Positions 7,250 through 14,690 are shown, counted from the stretch's first letter. The stretch is 26,581 nt of DNA from Lachnospiraceae bacterium (GCA_900765975.1 CAAFTS010000115.1:1-26581); one strand, 5' to 3'. Program-made: numbers and translations. Notes: a model not told the origin generated them from the sequence alone.

Positions 7250-8566
7250 ATGTACTATACTTGGAATGAATTATTTTGGATTTTCTTTAGCTATTCTTTT
7301 ATAGGATGGTGTGCCGGTGTTATTGCCAATGCCCTCCACCGAAAAAAATTTGTCAACACCGGATTTTTAAACCTTCCACTTTGTCCGATTTACGGAACCA
7401 TTGGAGTAGCATACGGTTTTTTTCTTCCCGAATTAAAAAACCACCTGTTCTTTCTATTTTTAGGTGGATGCGTTATTGCCTTTCTAATTATATGGATTAC
7501 CAGTTTTCTTCTGGAGCAAATTTTTAACCGGAAATGGTGGGATTATAGTCAGTCCCGCTTTCAGTTTCAGGGATATTTAAACCAACTGCATCTACTGATT
7601 TTCGGTGCTTTGGCTGTTATTTGTATCCGATATGTCAATCCCCTTCTGCTGAGACTTACAAATATGATTCCCAGAACGTTGAACTTTATTTTGGAAATCA
7701 CGTTAGGGGCTCTTTTGCTCATTGATGTTATTTGTTGTATTACTACGCTCTTGCAAATACAACATTCACTCCGGACGGCACGCTTTGTCGAACAAGTACA
7801 GGATTTCACCGAAGACATCGGGAACACTCTGACACGCCCCATTGCAAAACGTATTGAAAAAGCATATCCGAATATTGACCGCAATGCTGTACTTCATACA
7901 CCGGCAAAGGAAAAAGACAAAACTGTTTTTGCCTCTGGTTGCTGTACTTACAAATTAATCTGGCTATTTTTCTTAGGAGCTTTCCTAGGAGATATTACAG
8001 AAACCATCTTTTGCCGCATCACTAGCGGCGTATGGATGAGCCGCAGCAGCGTTGTTTATGGACCCTTCAGCATTGTCTGGGGATTGGGCTGTGCCTTTCT
8101 CACAGCACTTCTCTACAAATACAAAGACAAAAACGACCGTTTTATCTTTCTCTACGGAACTGTATTAGGCGGCGCATATGAATATATCTGCAGTGTATTT
8201 ACGGAACTCGTATTTGGTACGGTATTCTGGGATTACAGTAAGATTCCATTTAACCTGGGCGGAAGAATCAACCTTCTTTACTGTTTCTTCTGGGGAATCG
8301 CAGCCGTTGTCTGGCTGAAGATTCTCTATCCGAAATTTTCCGGATGGATTGAAAAAATCCCGGTTAAAATTGGAAGGATCATCACTCCGATTGCTGTTAT
8401 ATTGATGATTGGAAATATTCTGATTTCAGGAATGGCACTTGCACGCTACAGCGACCGACAAATCCATCCTGAGCCTGCAAATGCAGTAGAAGAATTTTTA
8501 GATACCCACTTTGATGATGAACGGATTGATCACATCTATCCAAATGCTAAGATTGTAGCAGAATAA
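7250..8566 (+). CDS. Membrane protein with two ABC_trans_CmpB-like (PF06541) halves
   Basis: A 438-residue polytopic membrane protein. AAAGGGAG precedes the ATG. The N half (about 1-180) and C half (about 225-400) each start with a short helix followed by a G-W/G-D segment (SFIGWCAGVI; AFLGDITETI), a conserved proline-rich loop (LPLCPIYGTIG; SSVVYGPFSIVWGLG), and a W-D-Y-S motif leading to a G-x-N/L-N aromatic segment (KWWDYSQSRFQFQGYLNQL; VFWDYSKIPFNLGGRINLL). The repeat indicates an internal duplication. About 10 membrane segments are expected. The family is annotated as putative ABC transporter permease, but no ATPase is encoded beside it on its strand and the function is unknown. It is transcribed divergently from the GntR/ABC operon and ends 15 nt before an IS1182 element. 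Confidence 0.75.
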   Translation: MYYTWNELFWIFFSYSFIGWCAGVIANALHRKKFVNTGFLNLPLCPIYGTIGVAYGFFLPELKNHLFFLFLGGCVIAFLIIWITSFLLEQIFNRKWWDYSQSRFQFQGYLNQLHLLIFGALAVICIRYVNPLLLRLTNMIPRTLNFILEITLGALLLIDVICCITTLLQIQHSLRTARFVEQVQDFTEDIGNTLTRPIAKRIEKAYPNIDRNAVLHTPAKEKDKTVFASGCCTYKLIWLFFLGAFLGDITETIFCRITSGVWMSRSSVVYGPFSIVWGLGCAFLTALLYKYKDKNDRFIFLYGTVLGGAYEYICSVFTELVFGTVFWDYSKIPFNLGGRINLLYCFFWGIAAVVWLKILYPKFSGWIEKIPVKIGRIITPIAVILMIGNILISGMALARYSDRQIHPEPANAVEEFLDTHFDDERIDHIYPNAKIVAE

Positions 8567-8580
8567 TATTTCCTGCTATA

Positions 8581-8678
8581 AAAATGACTTATACTATGCC
8601 CTTTAAAAGATGTTGGGGTCAAAAGAGTTTGTAAAAACTCTCTGACCTACCATATAGTACCTTGAAAATTTTACACAA
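8581..8678 (+). repeat. Left-end inverted repeats of the IS1182 element
   Basis: Outer arm 8581-8625 matches the reverse complement of 10439-10483 over 45 positions with four mismatches (8599, 8600, 8605, 8615). Inner arm 8654-8678 matches 10407-10431 perfectly. Between them the left end holds about 20 extra bases relative to the right end, including a small hairpin AGAGTTT-gtaa-AAACTCT (8624-8641). Confidence 0.85.
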
Positions 8679-8740
8679 CTGGATTTTTATGGCTTTCCCG
8701 ATGTTAGTAGGCAATACTAACGTGACAGTTATCCTTTTTG

Positions 8741-10345
8741 TTATGCCAATACTGGATTTTGAGCATAGTGCCCCAAGCCCTTTCGATAAGTAAAGAGTTT
8801 TTTAAAGTTCAATGCTCCGATTTTACATCCAAAGAAAAAACGTCCTCGGATTAGTCCTCTGACCAGCATCCTGTCCGCATGATATTGTCTGCGTAACAGG
8901 GACGGCAGGGTTTCAACTCCGTTACGGATTTTGAAGAAATTTCGAAATTCTTCTGTTCCCATGAATCGTTGCTGTTTTGCTCTCTCATGAGATTTTATCG
9001 ATACAGTAACACTGCTGACACGTTTATGGATTTTTGCTTTACATCGGTCCTTATTCGGACAGTTTGCACACTGGTCTCTTAGGAAGGAAACATGAAATTG
9101 CTGGGATTTACCACCAGTATATCCACAGGATTTTGGTTCATATCCTGCCGGACATCTCAATACTTTGGTTCCGGTTTCATTGAATACAAAATCTGCCAGA
9201 ATGTCATCAATTGGTTTTCCTGATAAATCAGTATTGATCAATCGAATGTTCTTTTCAGCCGCAAGATCATGGTTTTCTTTTCCGGAGTATGCACCATCCG
9301 TGATCATTGTGCTTTCTTCATTTTGGATTTCCGTATGAGCAAGGCTGTCTTTCAGAAACTGACTGTCACTGTAATGATTCTGCTCAAACTGATAATCGGT
9401 AATCACTGAACCGTTTTTACCGACTGTCTCTTCGAGATTTGCTGCATAACCCTGATGCTCTTTTCCTGCTTTGACTCTGTATGTCGCATCCGGATCAGAT
9501 GGATTCTGGAGCATTTTGGAATGGAATCCGCCATCTTCTTTTGTACGAAGGCGTCGGGAAGCTTCTTCCACAACAGTCTGTTCTGAAAGACAACGTACCA
9601 ATAACTGGTATTCCGTAATGTCATCATAATCCGTTCCGCAGGATTTCAGTAAGCTGTCTGCATCTTTCAGAATGGTATCCAATTGATTTACGGTATCAGA
9701 ATCGTTGCTGTAATAAAAGATTTTATTATAATCATTTGGGTCACAGTAATGTTCCATGCCTTTGATCAGATTGTCGCAATGGTTTTTGTGAAGATAAATA
9801 ACCAGTTTTGCTACACAAGTATACAGCAGTTCTATGCGGCTGAGTTTTCGGATATTTGCTGCTATCATCATAGAATCCATTCTTTTGATTCTTGGATTGA
9901 TATCCATGAGTTTGGCGATATTTGTTCCGAGGCCTGTCATACAGCCATGAAGCAGGTCTACACCATAAATTGACTCATAATCATAACAGCGTTTGCGAAA
10001 GCGTGAAAGGGTTTTGTCGCTCATTGGCTGTTCGTCAAAACTCGTTGTATGAAGAGCATACTGATAACGTGGATCCAGCATAAGATTTTCAACAACTTCA
10101 TCATCTGAGATTCCAAAGATTTCTTTGATGATCAGGGCACCAATGCACACATTTACGGGTGTATTTGGTCTTGAAGCGCTGGATGAATACAGAACGCGGA
10201 ATGGTTCTTCGTTGATTGCAGGAAATATATCTTCTGCAAAAACCTTTGCCCATGAACGTTCCAGAGCTTTCTGCTCACGAGACGTAAGCCCTCCGAAACT
10301 GTCAGTAAAAGATAATTGTTGATACGAATTCGTTCTGAATGCCAT
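8741..10345 (-). CDS. IS1182-family DDE transposase
   Basis: A 534-residue transposase, full length and without frameshift. The N-terminal domain of the DUF772/IS1182 type is at about residues 35-115 (NVCIGALIIKEIFGISDDEVVENLMLDPRYQYAL...MSDKTLSRFRKRC). The first catalytic Asp is likely in KRMDSMMIAANIRKL, the second in MITDGAYSGKENHDL, and the catalytic Glu in RNGVETLPSLLRRQYHADRM. A cysteine cluster (CPAGYEPKSCGY...CANCPNKDRCKAK) lies between the last two, as usual for the family. Start ATG 10345 was chosen because GGCGGTGG precedes it and the protein then begins MAFRTNSYQQLSF as in relatives; an ATG 42 nt upstream falls at the promoter. The enzyme should act on the surrounding inverted repeats. 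Confidence 0.93.
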   Translation of the reverse strand: MAFRTNSYQQLSFTDSFGGLTSREQKALERSWAKVFAEDIFPAINEEPFRVLYSSSASRPNTPVNVCIGALIIKEIFGISDDEVVENLMLDPRYQYALHTTSFDEQPMSDKTLSRFRKRCYDYESIYGVDLLHGCMTGLGTNIAKLMDINPRIKRMDSMMIAANIRKLSRIELLYTCVAKLVIYLHKNHCDNLIKGMEHYCDPNDYNKIFYYSNDSDTVNQLDTILKDADSLLKSCGTDYDDITEYQLLVRCLSEQTVVEEASRRLRTKEDGGFHSKMLQNPSDPDATYRVKAGKEHQGYAANLEETVGKNGSVITDYQFEQNHYSDSQFLKDSLAHTEIQNEESTMITDGAYSGKENHDLAAEKNIRLINTDLSGKPIDDILADFVFNETGTKVLRCPAGYEPKSCGYTGGKSQQFHVSFLRDQCANCPNKDRCKAKIHKRVSSVTVSIKSHERAKQQRFMGTEEFRNFFKIRNGVETLPSLLRRQYHADRMLVRGLIRGRFFFGCKIGALNFKKLFTYRKGLGHYAQNPVLA

Positions 10346-10375
10346 AAAATTCCACCGCCTTAGATTGATATATAC

Positions 10376-10384
10376 AGTATACCA
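10376..10384 (-). promoter_or_regulatory. Extended -10 promoter of the transposase gene
   Basis: On the minus strand TGGTATACT (TG-n-TATACT) lies about 30 nt before the transposase ATG and just inside the inner inverted repeat. The -35 position 17 nt upstream is not consensus, consistent with low basal expression. Confidence 0.45.
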
Positions 10385-10406
10385 CATTTAGGCGAAGCTG
10401 AGGGAT

Positions 10407-10483
10407 TTGTGTAAAATTTTCAAGGTACTATAGTAGGGCTTTTGACCCTAACATCTTTAAAAGTCCATAGTATAAGTCATTTT
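10407..10483 (-). repeat. Right-end inverted repeats of the IS1182 element
   Basis: Partner of the left-end repeats: inner perfect 25-bp arm 10407-10431 and outer 45-bp arm 10439-10483, separated by 7 nt. A T-rich tract (10480-10486) follows the outer arm on the plus strand. Confidence 0.85.
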
Positions 10484-10489
10484 TTTATT

Positions 10490-11551
10490 TCAAACAGTCT
10501 GTTCCAAATTAACCCTTACATGCTTTACCATCCCCAACACACTTTCATTTGCATGAATTGGTTTCAACACAAGCTCCGGATGTTTATTCTGAAACACTCT
10601 GAAAATCTCATCCGCAAATCCCTGTCCCATAAATTCTATCCCGGTAAAATCCAGCTCCACTTCTTTAAATTTCTCCAACCGGAACAGAATCCTTCGTGCA
10701 TGCGAACGTGCTATCGGTTCCCCGTATGGACAAACTTCCCGAATCGGTATCACTGTTTTTACAAATCCTTCATCAACCGGAGCATACATATCGAACACCT
10801 CCTTAATCTTCCTTGCGGCCTGATTCTCCAGCCGCATCACAACCATCGTTCCTATCTTTTGAAGTCTTGTATAATAGGAAATCAAATGAGATTGAACCAA
10901 CTTATCTTTCTCCAAAAATCCAGTAGAAAATATCGTGTTATCTGACCAGATCAGAAAGTTTTGCATCATTTTTGAAGAAAAGAAAACCCCTTCCCCGGAA
11001 TGACAGGTGGGGTTGGTTGTCAACTTCCCCTTATACAACTCTGTTACAGCATCTTCATATAACGCACGATACTGAAATTTTTCCGTCAAATAGTTACAGA
11101 TATTCTGAAAAATACCAATTCCGTCATCTGCAATTGCAATCTCAGTGAACAAATAATTTTTCTTAAACTCTACAGAAATATGCGTTCCTTTTGAATGTTC
11201 TATTGCATTATTCATCATTTCCATAAAAACATAATCCCAGATTTGCAAAGCTTCATTTGTCACATGTGTAAGATGCGGTCTGATGTCTTCAAAATAGATT
11301 CTGTCTTCTGTAAGCAATTCTTTCTGCTCATAGTTTCTGCTAAACTGTTCCGTTACCAGTTCAAATCCTGTTACGGTATCGCTCTTTTTCAGGATCTCAT
11401 CCTCCAGGCATTCTGCCAGATAGCGTTTGACCGTTGTAATCGAAATGGAAAAATTCTCTACTGTCTTCTGAATAAATGCAGAATCATCTGCGGCAACTTT
11501 ATCCAACAAATACCGTTTGATACTTTCTCTTTTCTCTTCTTTGAATGACAT
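10490..11551 (-). CDS. HTH / GHKL-ATPase / STAS-like (DUF4325) regulator
   Basis: A 353-residue cytoplasmic protein with three parts. Residues about 1-65 form a predicted winged helix (IKRYLLDKVAADDSAFIQKTVENFSISITTVKRYLAECLED). Residues about 100-240 are a GHKL ATPase domain with N box FMEMMNNAIEHSKG, G1 box ADDGIGIF and G2 box HSGEGVFFSSKMM; no phosphoacceptor histidine domain is seen, so it is not a normal sensor kinase. Residues about 270-350 match the STAS-like DUF4325 family (ELDFTGIEFMGQGFADEIFRVF...HPELVLKPIHANESVLGMVKHV). AAAGGAG precedes ATG 11551. The layout suggests an ATP-dependent DNA-binding switch with anti-sigma-factor-like and STAS-like elements in one chain; targets are unknown. 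It stands alone, ending right at the IS1182 right end. Confidence 0.8.
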   Translation of the reverse strand: MSFKEEKRESIKRYLLDKVAADDSAFIQKTVENFSISITTVKRYLAECLEDEILKKSDTVTGFELVTEQFSRNYEQKELLTEDRIYFEDIRPHLTHVTNEALQIWDYVFMEMMNNAIEHSKGTHISVEFKKNYLFTEIAIADDGIGIFQNICNYLTEKFQYRALYEDAVTELYKGKLTTNPTCHSGEGVFFSSKMMQNFLIWSDNTIFSTGFLEKDKLVQSHLISYYTRLQKIGTMVVMRLENQAARKIKEVFDMYAPVDEGFVKTVIPIREVCPYGEPIARSHARRILFRLEKFKEVELDFTGIEFMGQGFADEIFRVFQNKHPELVLKPIHANESVLGMVKHVRVNLEQTV

Positions 11552-11589
11552 ACAGACGCTCCTTTCAAACTTTATTTCTCTATAATTAA

Positions 11590-11618
11590 ACTATAATATA
11601 TTATTACAAAACTTTCAA
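11590..11618 (-). promoter_or_regulatory. Promoter for the HTH-GHKL-STAS gene
   Basis: Minus strand -35 TTGAAA (11613-11618), exactly 17 nt, -10 TATAGT (11590-11595), about 39 nt before the start codon. Good sigma-A match in a very AT-rich leader. Confidence 0.6.
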
Positions 11619-11661
11619 TATACTTTTCTGCAATCTTAATTTCTCATATACACTCAAAACA

Positions 11662-11711
11662 AACAGCGGAGACAGTGAATCTTCTTTCAAAAATCCACTG
11701 CCTCCGCTGTT
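11662..11711 (-). terminator. Intrinsic terminator of the csoR-copA operon
   Basis: 16-bp stem (11696-11711 pairs with 11662-11677) with one position that is G-U on the minus-strand transcript, an 18-nt loop, and the T-rich tail TTGTTTTGAG. It begins 18 nt after the copA stop codon. The stem is GC-rich (CAGCGGAG). Confidence 0.85.
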
Positions 11712-11729
11712 CATTTACCTTTTCTTTGC

Positions 11730-11939
11730 CTATTCTACGGAAATCACCTTGTAGTCTTTCTCTTCTACTGTTTTCTTCAGCACATCGTTTGCAATCTCTG
11801 CATTCAATGTCACAACTGCTGTTCCTGTTTCATGGCTTACTTCTGCCACATCAACCTCTGCAAGCGCCTCCAAAGCCTTCTTCACTGCCGCCTCACAGTG
11901 TCCGCACATCATTCCTTCGATTTTCATTGTTCTTGTCAT
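11730..11939 (-). CDS. copZ: Possible separate CopZ-like copper chaperone made from an internal start within copA
   Basis: The last 69 codons of copA encode a complete HMA domain beginning MTRTMKIEGMMCGHCEAAVKKALEAL, the size and motif of the free copper chaperone CopZ. The internal ATG (11937-11939) is preceded by AAAGGAGG (AGGAGG at 11948-11953) with an 8-nt gap, the strongest kind of ribosome site and not expected by chance inside a coding region. The A8 run at 11953-11960 abuts that site. If one A were skipped, the copA frame would stop at TGA 11936-11938, overlapping this ATG as ATGA, a classical two-gene junction. Whether cells make the fusion, the separate chaperone or both cannot be decided from sequence. 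Confidence 0.5.
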   Translation of the reverse strand: MTRTMKIEGMMCGHCEAAVKKALEALAEVDVAEVSHETGTAVVTLNAEIANDVLKKTVEEKDYKVISVE

Positions 11940-14252
11940 TGATTTTTCCTCCTTTTTTTTCTTTCTTTTTATTTTTCTATCTCTACTGGCATCATGGATT
12001 TTAAACCAGTTCAGACGCAAAGCATTTGTTACCACACAGAAACTGGACAGACTCATGGCTGCTGCACCAAACATCGGATTTAATTTCCATCCGAAAATCG
12101 GATAAAACAGTCCTGCCGCCAACGGAATCCCAATCGCATTGTAGATAAATGCCCAAAACAGATTTTCATGGATATTACACAGAGTTGCGCGACTCATGCG
12201 GATTGCTGCCGGTACATCACTTAACCTGCTTTTCATCAATACTACATCTGCCGCATCAATCGCAATATCGGTTCCTGCTCCAATCGCAATTCCCATATCT
12301 GCCCTTGTAAGCGCCGGTGCATCATTGATTCCGTCACCAACCATGGCAACTTTTCCATGTTGTTTTAACGCCCGGATTACACTTTCTTTGCCTTCCGGAA
12401 GAACGCCTGCAATAACTTCATCCACTCCTGCCTGCTGTCCGATTGCTTTTGCAGTACGTTCATTATCGCCTGTCAGCATCACAACACGTATTCCCATATT
12501 CTGTAACTCTTTTACCGCCCTTGGGCTGTCTTCCTTGATCACATCAGCCACTGCAATAATTCCGATAAGTTTCTCATTCTTGCTAAAGAACAACGGCGTT
12601 TTTCCCTCTTCTGCCAACTGTTCTGCCTTTCTTTTGATTTCCTCAGGAACAGAAACAACATCACTGATAAATTTTAGATTGCCGCCCCGCAAAATACATT
12701 CTCCCGGTAATTTTCCCGTTAAGCCATTTCCCGGAACTGCCTGAAAATCTGTTACTACTTCTGCTGCAAGCTGTCGCTGTTCTGCCTCTGTCAAAATTGC
12801 TCTGGCTAATGGATGCTCACTTTTTTGTTCCAATGTATATGCGAACTGCAGCAACTCTTCTTCTGTAACCTCTTTCACTGGAAGAATATCCGTCACCTTC
12901 GGTTCTCCACTTGTAATTGTGCCTGTTTTATCTAATGCTACAATTTCCATTTTCCCAGTCTCTTCCAGAGAAACGGCTGTCTTGAACATGATTCCGTTCT
13001 TGGCACCCATTCCATTGCCAACCATGATTGCAACCGGCGTTGCCAACCCCAGAGCACATGGACAGCTAATTACAAGAACGGAGATTCCCCTTGCAAGTGC
13101 AAATCCAACAGATTGCCCGGTAATGAGCCATATAAGAATGGTAACTGCCGCAATTCCAATTACAATCGGAACAAACACACCGGATACTTTATCTGCCACC
13201 TTCGCAATCGGAGCTTTCGTCGCTGCCGCATCACTGACCATCTGGATAATCTGGGAAAGTGTCGTATCTTCTCCTACTCTGGTAGCCTCGCATTTCAGGA
13301 AACCGGATTGATTTAGCGTCGCTGCCGAAACCGCATCTCCACTTTCTTTGTCCACCGGAATACTCTCTCCTGTCAATGCAGCCTCATTTACTGCGCTGCT
13401 CCCTTCAACTACCACTCCGTCTACCGGAATATTCTCTCCCGGCCGGACCACAAAGATATCGCCTTTCTTTACTTGCTCAATGGGAACTTCCTCTTCAGCC
13501 CCATTTCTAAGTATCACCGCCGTTTTCGGTGCCAGTTTCATCAAGCTTTTCAATGCATCTGTTGTTTTCCCTTTGGAATGTGCCTCCAGCATCTTTCCTA
13601 CCGTAATCAACGTCAAAATCATAGCCGCCGATTCAAAATAGAACTCATGCATCCAAGACATCACACCTGCCATATCATTTCGCATCTGTGCGTCTGTCAT
13701 TGCAAACAACGCAAATGTACTATAAGCAAATGATGCTCCGGCTCCGAGTGCAACTAACGTGTCCATATTCGGGGCACGATGGAGCAGCCCTTTCATTCCA
13801 CTGATAAAAAACTTCTGATTGATTACCATCACAATACCGGTCAGCAATAATTGGATCAATCCCATTGCTACATGATTATGTTCCAATATCGCAGGAACCG
13901 GCCATCCCCACATCATAGCTCCCATGGAGAAATACATCAATGGAATCAAAAAACACAAAGACGCAATCAAACGCTTTTTTAATTTGGGAGTTTCTCTGTC
14001 TTTTAACAGCTCCTCATCCGCACTTATCCCTGTAGATTTCTTTTCCTGATCGTTCCCCTTTATAGATGCACCATATCCTGCCGCCTCTACTGCCGCAATC
14101 ACATTCTCTGCCGAAACGTCCCCGGTAACTCCCATAGAATTTGTTAAAAGACTTACCGAACAACTTTCCACTCCGTCCAACTGAGAAACAGCTTTCTCTA
14201 CTCTGGCACTGCACGCTGCACAGCTCATCCCTGTTACATTATATTGCTCCAT
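11730..14252 (-). CDS. copA: Copper-exporting P1B-type ATPase with N- and C-terminal heavy-metal domains
   Basis: An 840-residue membrane pump that exports Cu(I) using ATP. The N-terminal HMA domain has GMSCAAC (Cys 11 and 14). Transmembrane helices follow, with the metal-site CPC in SCPCALGLATP (about residue 396), the phosphorylated Asp in DKTGTIT (about 440), the SEHPLARAI nucleotide-site motif and GDGINDAPAL. After the last helix a lysine-rich linker (about 755-771) leads to a C-terminal HMA domain with GMMCGHC (Cys 783 and 786), an unusual place for one. That domain could also be made separately from an internal start (see the copZ entry). AGAGGTG precedes ATG 14252. The gene lies 34 nt after csoR with no promoter between, so it is copper-controlled through CsoR. 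Strong call for the copper family; silver transport is possible. Confidence 0.95.
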   Translation of the reverse strand: MEQYNVTGMSCAACSARVEKAVSQLDGVESCSVSLLTNSMGVTGDVSAENVIAAVEAAGYGASIKGNDQEKKSTGISADEELLKDRETPKLKKRLIASLCFLIPLMYFSMGAMMWGWPVPAILEHNHVAMGLIQLLLTGIVMVINQKFFISGMKGLLHRAPNMDTLVALGAGASFAYSTFALFAMTDAQMRNDMAGVMSWMHEFYFESAAMILTLITVGKMLEAHSKGKTTDALKSLMKLAPKTAVILRNGAEEEVPIEQVKKGDIFVVRPGENIPVDGVVVEGSSAVNEAALTGESIPVDKESGDAVSAATLNQSGFLKCEATRVGEDTTLSQIIQMVSDAAATKAPIAKVADKVSGVFVPIVIGIAAVTILIWLITGQSVGFALARGISVLVISCPCALGLATPVAIMVGNGMGAKNGIMFKTAVSLEETGKMEIVALDKTGTITSGEPKVTDILPVKEVTEEELLQFAYTLEQKSEHPLARAILTEAEQRQLAAEVVTDFQAVPGNGLTGKLPGECILRGGNLKFISDVVSVPEEIKRKAEQLAEEGKTPLFFSKNEKLIGIIAVADVIKEDSPRAVKELQNMGIRVVMLTGDNERTAKAIGQQAGVDEVIAGVLPEGKESVIRALKQHGKVAMVGDGINDAPALTRADMGIAIGAGTDIAIDAADVVLMKSRLSDVPAAIRMSRATLCNIHENLFWAFIYNAIGIPLAAGLFYPIFGWKLNPMFGAAAMSLSSFCVVTNALRLNWFKIHDASRDRKIKRKKKKEEKSMTRTMKIEGMMCGHCEAAVKKALEALAEVDVAEVSHETGTAVVTLNAEIANDVLKKTVEEKDYKVISVE
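11948..11960 (-). promoter_or_regulatory. Internal Shine-Dalgarno and A8 homopolymer at the copA-copZ junction
   Basis: Minus strand reads A8 followed directly by GGAGG, giving both a strong ribosome site for the internal ATG and a homopolymer prone to polymerase slippage. An internal Shine-Dalgarno can also pause or shift elongating ribosomes. Confidence 0.7.
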
Positions 14253-14286
14253 AAAACATCACCTCTTTTACCCAATTATTAAATTA

Positions 14287-14598
14287 TCATCTCATCAATT
14301 TTTGCAAAGTCATGACAAGCTCATCAATTGTCTCGTCTTTCCCCTGCCGGATATCCTCTGCTACACAAGTACGGATATGCTCTGCCAAAAGTATTTTATT
14401 AAAACTATTCAACGCCGCATTAATCGCAGAAACTTGTATTAGAACGTCCGTACAATACGCATCGTTCTCCAACATCCTTTTCACACCCCGGACCTGTCCT
14501 TCAATTCGATTCAAACGATTGATTAACTTCTTAAATTCTTCCTCTGAACGTTCCTTTGTTTTCTGAGAACAACAACAATTTTCTTTATCTTCTTTCAT
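14287..14598 (-). CDS. csoR: Copper-sensing transcriptional repressor CsoR
   Basis: A 103-residue DUF156/CsoR-family protein of helices only. NRIEGQVRGVKRMLENDAYCTDVLIQVSAINAALNSFNKILLAEHIRTCV carries the Cu(I) ligand pattern Cys (YCTDV), His and Cys (EHIRTC) known from CsoR. An additional N-terminal CCCS cluster (MKEDKENCCCSQKTKE) is a further possible metal-binding feature. The start is ATG 14598, preceded by AGAGGAATC; further upstream ATGs lie in the operator/promoter. The protein binds its own promoter and releases it when copper binds, turning on csoR and copA together. First gene of the operon. Confidence 0.93.
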   Translation of the reverse strand: MKEDKENCCCSQKTKERSEEEFKKLINRLNRIEGQVRGVKRMLENDAYCTDVLIQVSAINAALNSFNKILLAEHIRTCVAEDIRQGKDETIDELVMTLQKLMR

Positions 14599-14623
14599 TC
14601 TGATTCCTCTTTTCTTTTTTAAC

Positions 14624-14652
14624 ATTGTATACCCCTTATGGGTATATTTCAA
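14624..14652 (-). promoter_or_regulatory. csoR-copA promoter with CsoR operator in the spacer
   Basis: Minus strand -35 TTGAAA (14647-14652), 17-nt spacer, -10 TACAAT (14624-14629). An inverted repeat TATACCC-n5-GGGTATA (14628-14646) fills the spacer and touches both boxes. TACCC/GGGTA dyads are the known CsoR-type recognition pattern, so bound CsoR would block RNA polymerase. Confidence 0.85.
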
Positions 14653-14690
14653 CTGTTTTTTATAAAAATTATTTAAATTTCTTTAAAACA

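Larger units (their letters stand above)
8581..10484 (-). mobile_element. IS1182-family insertion sequence, apparently complete
   Basis: About 1.9 kb, typical for the family. It carries one full-length transposase gene (minus strand) bracketed by two nested inverted repeats: an inner perfect 25-bp pair (8654-8678 and 10407-10431) and an outer imperfect 45-bp pair (8581-8625 and 10439-10483). Either pair could mark the element ends; the outer one may instead be a palindromic target site. No convincing direct target duplication is visible. The element separates two convergent genes and disrupts neither. Confidence 0.85.

Noticed and set aside
10442..10945. Plus-strand frame starting in the IS right end and running antisense to the HTH-GHKL-STAS gene
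   Set aside because: No family resemblance; its start lies inside the inverted repeat and it is opposed by a gene with three recognisable domains.
12196..12744. Open plus-strand frame of 182 codons opposite copA
   Set aside because: Composition (Ser/Pro/Ile/Ala-rich without domains) is that of an antisense shadow of copA; no ribosome site or family match. The same holds for 12919-13311 and 13348-13641.
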